Assembly: GCF_003355155.1 (NCBI RefSeq)
Contig: NZ_CP031320.1
Coordinates: forward strand, 5,943,367 to 6,007,366
DNA: 64,000 bases
Reading direction: 5' to 3'
Origin: Streptomyces armeniacus
GTDB lineage: Bacteria; Actinomycetota; Actinomycetes; Streptomycetales; Streptomycetaceae
Shown: piece by piece, positions 61,337 through 64,000 of the stretch
Numbering within the stretch: position 1 is the stretch's first letter
Layout of the letters: every line of letters begins with the position of its first letter
Notes under the pieces: generated by a model
Database searches by the model: none
The model's input: only the letters and a program-made list of their open reading frames with translations
What the model was told of the DNA's origin: nothing
Position numbers and translations under genes: made by a program

Positions 61337-62751
61337 CGGTCCGCCTTCTCGCCGGACTGCTTCTCGCGGAACGTCTCGTACTCCTCCTGCATCTTCGACA
61401 CCAGCTTGTCCGGCGACAGGCTGCCCTCGAGCAGGCCCTGCAGGTCGGCAGTGAGGGTGTCGAAGATGGTGGGCGTGGTGTAGTCGAGGTACGGGACCAT
61501 GCCGTCGTCCTCGTTCAACTGCTCCCAGCCCTCGACCATCTGGCGGTCGGGGCTGCCCTCCGGGGCCCGGCCCGCCGCCTTGCCGGGCACGGCGGGCAGC
61601 ACGCCCTCGTCCATCATCACCTCGGCGGCGTGCGCGTTGGTGATGTGCTCGAGGTAGGCCGCGGCGACGTCCGGGTGCCGGGACTTCGAGGTCACGGACC
61701 AGGCCAGGCCCTGCCCGCCCGTCGTCCGCAGCGGCTCGCCGGCCTTGCCGGGCGGCGGCGGCATGAAGCCCAGCTTGCCGCCCATCTGCTTCTTCAGATC
61801 GGCGAGTTGCCAGGTGCCGGTCAGCAGGAACGCGCCGTCGCCGCCGGCGAACTTCTTCGCCGCGTCGTCGTACCCGGTGCCGTTCGCGCCCTTCGGCAGG
61901 TAGCCGTTCTCCGCCCAGTCGGCGAGCGTACGGGCGGCCTGCCGGGTCGGTTCGTTGTCGAAGCCGTCGCCCTTGCCGAGGACGGTGTTCCGGATCTGCC
62001 CGGGGCCGTCCGCGGCCTGGTCCTGGAGCACGCCGAAGGTGTGGATGGCCGGATACTTGTCGAGGTTGCCGAACTGCACGGGCAGCTCGCCCTCCTGCTT
62101 CAGCTTCGGCAGCGCGGCGGTGAACTCGGCCCAGGTGCGCGGCGGTTCGACGCCCGCCTTCTCCAGGACGTCCTTGTTGTAGTAGAGGCCGATGTACTCG
62201 CCGGTCTGCGACAGGCCGTAGAGCCGTCCGGTGCCGAAGTTCATCCCGTCCACGGACACGCGGTTGAGGTCGAGGAGGGTGTTCGGGTAGCGGCTGTTCC
62301 AGCCGTAGATGCCCGCGTAGTTGTCCAGCGGGGTGAGCATCCCGGCCTTCGCGAAGGCCACCATGTCGGCGTAGCCCTGGTTGGCCTGGACGACGTCGGG
62401 CGGGTTGTTGCCGGAGAGGGCGAGCTTCAGCGTGGTCTTCAGATCGGTGAAGCTGCGCGCGACGCGCTTGATCCGGACGTTCGGGTACTTGTCCTGGAAC
62501 TCCTTGTTCAGCTTCTCGATCTCGGCGTTCTGACCGCCGCGTACCTCCTGGTCCCAGACCGTCAGCGTCACCTTCCCCTCCTTCGAGGGGTCGGGGACGG
62601 CGGTGGCGTCACCGGCGCCGCCGGAGCCCGCGCCGGACCCGTCGGTGCCGGGCACGCACGCGGCGCCGAGCAGCGCCATGCCGAGGGCCAGCGCGACCGC
62701 GGACGCGCGGGCACGGCGGCGCGGGGACGCCCCGCTGCGGGGGAAGCTCAT
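61333..62751 (-). CDS. Extracellular sugar-binding lipoprotein of an ABC importer
   Basis: A 472-residue solute-binding protein of the family-1 type. A lipobox LGAAC near residue 32 follows an Arg-rich start and hydrophobic core, so it is membrane-anchored. Mature features include LTVWDQEVRGGQNAEIEKL, FQDKYPNVRIKRV, NNPPDVVQANQGY, YYNKDVLEKAGVEPPRTW and GDGAFLLTGTWQL, all typical of oligosaccharide-binding proteins. The PfkB kinase upstream on the same strand suggests that the imported sugar, or its product, is phosphorylated inside. Confidence 0.93.
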   Translation of the reverse strand: MSFPRSGASPRRRARASAVALALGMALLGAACVPGTDGSGAGSGGAGDATAVPDPSKEGKVTLTVWDQEVRGGQNAEIEKLNKEFQDKYPNVRIKRVARSFTDLKTTLKLALSGNNPPDVVQANQGYADMVAFAKAGMLTPLDNYAGIYGWNSRYPNTLLDLNRVSVDGMNFGTGRLYGLSQTGEYIGLYYNKDVLEKAGVEPPRTWAEFTAALPKLKQEGELPVQFGNLDKYPAIHTFGVLQDQAADGPGQIRNTVLGKGDGFDNEPTRQAARTLADWAENGYLPKGANGTGYDDAAKKFAGGDGAFLLTGTWQLADLKKQMGGKLGFMPPPPGKAGEPLRTTGGQGLAWSVTSKSRHPDVAAAYLEHITNAHAAEVMMDEGVLPAVPGKAAGRAPEGSPDRQMVEGWEQLNEDDGMVPYLDYTTPTIFDTLTADLQGLLEGSLSPDKLVSKMQEEYETFREKQSGEKADR

Positions 62752-62803
62752 CGTCAGCAACTCCTCTCGGCGCCGGCGGCCGGTGCCGTCTGCCCGGTGC
62801 CTG

Positions 62804-63925
62804 TTACGACGCGCGGAAACCGATGGTCGGGGTGGCGCGGCGGAGCGATCCCTCGTGGCCGCCGGTCGGCAGCAGGTCCTCGAGGAAGCGGTAACGCCGC
62901 ATCACTTCTTCGCTCTGCCCGCCGCACCGCGTGGCGTACTGCCACCAGGCGGCGACTTCGCGCCACCCGGGCGCGGACAGCGATCCGCCGAAGTGCTGTA
63001 CGGACAGCCCGGCGGTGAGGTTCGCGAACGCGAGCCGGTCCGCGAGCGGCCAGCCCGCCAGCGTGCCCGTGGTGAACCCGGCCATGAACACGTCGCCCGC
63101 GCCCGTCGGGTCCAGCGCCTCCACGCGCAGCGACGGCACGTCGGCCGTCTCGCCGGTCACGCCGTCGACGGCGACCGCGCCGCCGGACCCCTTGGTGACG
63201 ACGGCGATCGGCACCAGTTCGGCCAGCGCGCGTACGGCGGCCTCGGGGGTGTCCGTACGGGTGTAGTGCATCGCCTCGGTGGCGTTGGGCAGGAACGCGT
63301 GGCAGAAGGACAGGTCGGCGAGGGTGTCCGGGTCCCAGGCGCCGGTCTCGTCCCAGCCGACGTCCGCGAAGATCATGCTGCCCTCGGCGTGCGCCTGGCG
63401 CACCCAGTCCTCCAGCCGGCCCGGGTCCAGCGAGGTCACGCAGGCGCGCGAGCGCGGCCGCTCCGCCGCGCTCACGCACGGCTTGGGCGCCGCGTGGCCA
63501 TGGGAGATCATGGTGCGCTCGCCCTCGTACGCCATGGACACGGTGACCGGCGAGTGCCAGCCGGGCGCGCGGTGGGAGGGGGCGAGATCGATGCCCTCGT
63601 TGTCGGCGAGTCCCTCCCAGCAGTAGTCGCCGTACACGTCGTCGCCGAACGTCGCCGCCAGCGACGTGCGCAGGCCGAGCCGGCGCAGCGCGGTGGCCAT
63701 GTTGGCGACGCCGCCGGGGCTGGAGCCCATGCCGGTGGCCCACGACTCGGTGCCGCGTACGGGCGCGTGGTCGAGGCCGGTGAAGATGATGTCCAGGAAG
63801 ACGGTGCCGGTCAGGAAGACGTCCACGTCCGGGCCCTCGTCCTGGCGCACGGCGGCCAGCGGGTCCACGGGCGCGGGTGCGGGCGCCGGCCGGGCCGTAC
63901 CCGGGCTGCGTGGCGTGTTGCTCAA
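62804..63925 (-). CDS. PfkB family carbohydrate kinase
   Basis: About 373 residues from a TTG chosen for the GAGAGGG sequence before it; an open frame continues to 63997 and perhaps beyond the window. The ribokinase fold is clear: GSSPGGVANMATALRRLGL near the N-terminus, FADVGWDETGAW, and the PfkB signature DPTGAGDVFMAGF with its catalytic Asp. The substrate is a sugar or nucleoside. It lies 52 bp upstream of the binding-protein gene and probably heads the operon. Confidence 0.88.
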   Translation of the reverse strand: MSNTPRSPGTARPAPAPAPVDPLAAVRQDEGPDVDVFLTGTVFLDIIFTGLDHAPVRGTESWATGMGSSPGGVANMATALRRLGLRTSLAATFGDDVYGDYCWEGLADNEGIDLAPSHRAPGWHSPVTVSMAYEGERTMISHGHAAPKPCVSAAERPRSRACVTSLDPGRLEDWVRQAHAEGSMIFADVGWDETGAWDPDTLADLSFCHAFLPNATEAMHYTRTDTPEAAVRALAELVPIAVVTKGSGGAVAVDGVTGETADVPSLRVEALDPTGAGDVFMAGFTTGTLAGWPLADRLAFANLTAGLSVQHFGGSLSAPGWREVAAWWQYATRCGGQSEEVMRRYRFLEDLLPTGGHEGSLRRATPTIGFRAS

Positions 63926-64000
63926 GTCCCTCTCGCTCCCCTCTGCGCCGTGCGCTATGAGCCGTGTGGCCGAAAGCCGTCCGGTCGTGACCGACACCTT

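Noticed and set aside
14899..64000. Second tRNA-Leu 3' end (attR) for the serine integrase
   Set aside because: No matching T-arm/acceptor sequence was found by eye in the rest of the window.

Overview
The window is high-GC actinobacterial DNA and almost certainly Streptomyces. Evidence for this is the strong G/C third-position bias, GTG starts, a recA promoter of the TTGTCAGTGGC-N6-TAG type, XRE/DUF397 regulator pairs, and short GTCCGGCGTTTGAGGAC-type repeats. I worked by eye from the sequence; no database search was run.

Layout. 0.1-11.6 kb is a housekeeping block: a Nei-type DNA glycosylase and the Lhr helicase (both leftward), then an AraC regulator, azlC-azlD, a DUF3046 protein, an AI-2E-type permease, recA and recX. 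At 12.27-12.33 kb there is a sequencing-adapter-like segment (Nextera mosaic end). It cuts a flavin monooxygenase fragment on the left and abuts a sugar isomerase fragment on the right, so the contig is suspect there. Next come tRNA-Leu(GAG) and a large serine recombinase whose stop codon lies inside the tRNA.

15.3-30.1 kb is a complete type I-E CRISPR-Cas locus read leftward: a cas3-cas8e fusion, cse2, cas7e, cas5e, cas6e, cas1 and cas2, then a leader and an array of about 81 repeats. The old end of the array holds a run of degenerate repeats. One spacer in that run has a 17-nt perfect seed match, with AAC in the PAM position, in the intergenic region upstream of the cas operon. There it sits just before a possible mini-ORF and a strong hairpin. 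The layout resembles known CRISPR-guarded toxin (CreTA) or cas autoregulation (CreR) modules and is my main lead.

30.8-41.1 kb looks like a glycan or natural-product cluster: an NAD epimerase, a nucleotide-sugar dehydrogenase, a methionyl-tRNA synthetase, a histidine phosphatase, an FkbM methyltransferase, a membrane protein, a glycosyltransferase, an N,N-dimethylformamidase-like protein and a SAM methyltransferase. A ~184-bp imperfect direct repeat lies just left of the CRISPR array and again at 41.7 kb.

42.3-47.7 kb is a 5-oxoproline module: DUF969/DUF979 permease pair, a GntR regulator and pxpABC, with matching palindromes in both control regions. 47.7-58.6 kb is a mix of single genes: a Tat-exported alpha/beta hydrolase, a P5C-reductase-like protein, a lipoprotein, an ESX-like protein plus hydrolase pair, a VWA protein, a SnoaL-like protein, a phosphotransferase-like protein, an XRE/DUF397/ATPase regulator group and a PQQ-type sugar dehydrogenase. 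58.8-64 kb holds an unknown protein and a leftward sugar ABC importer operon headed by a PfkB kinase.
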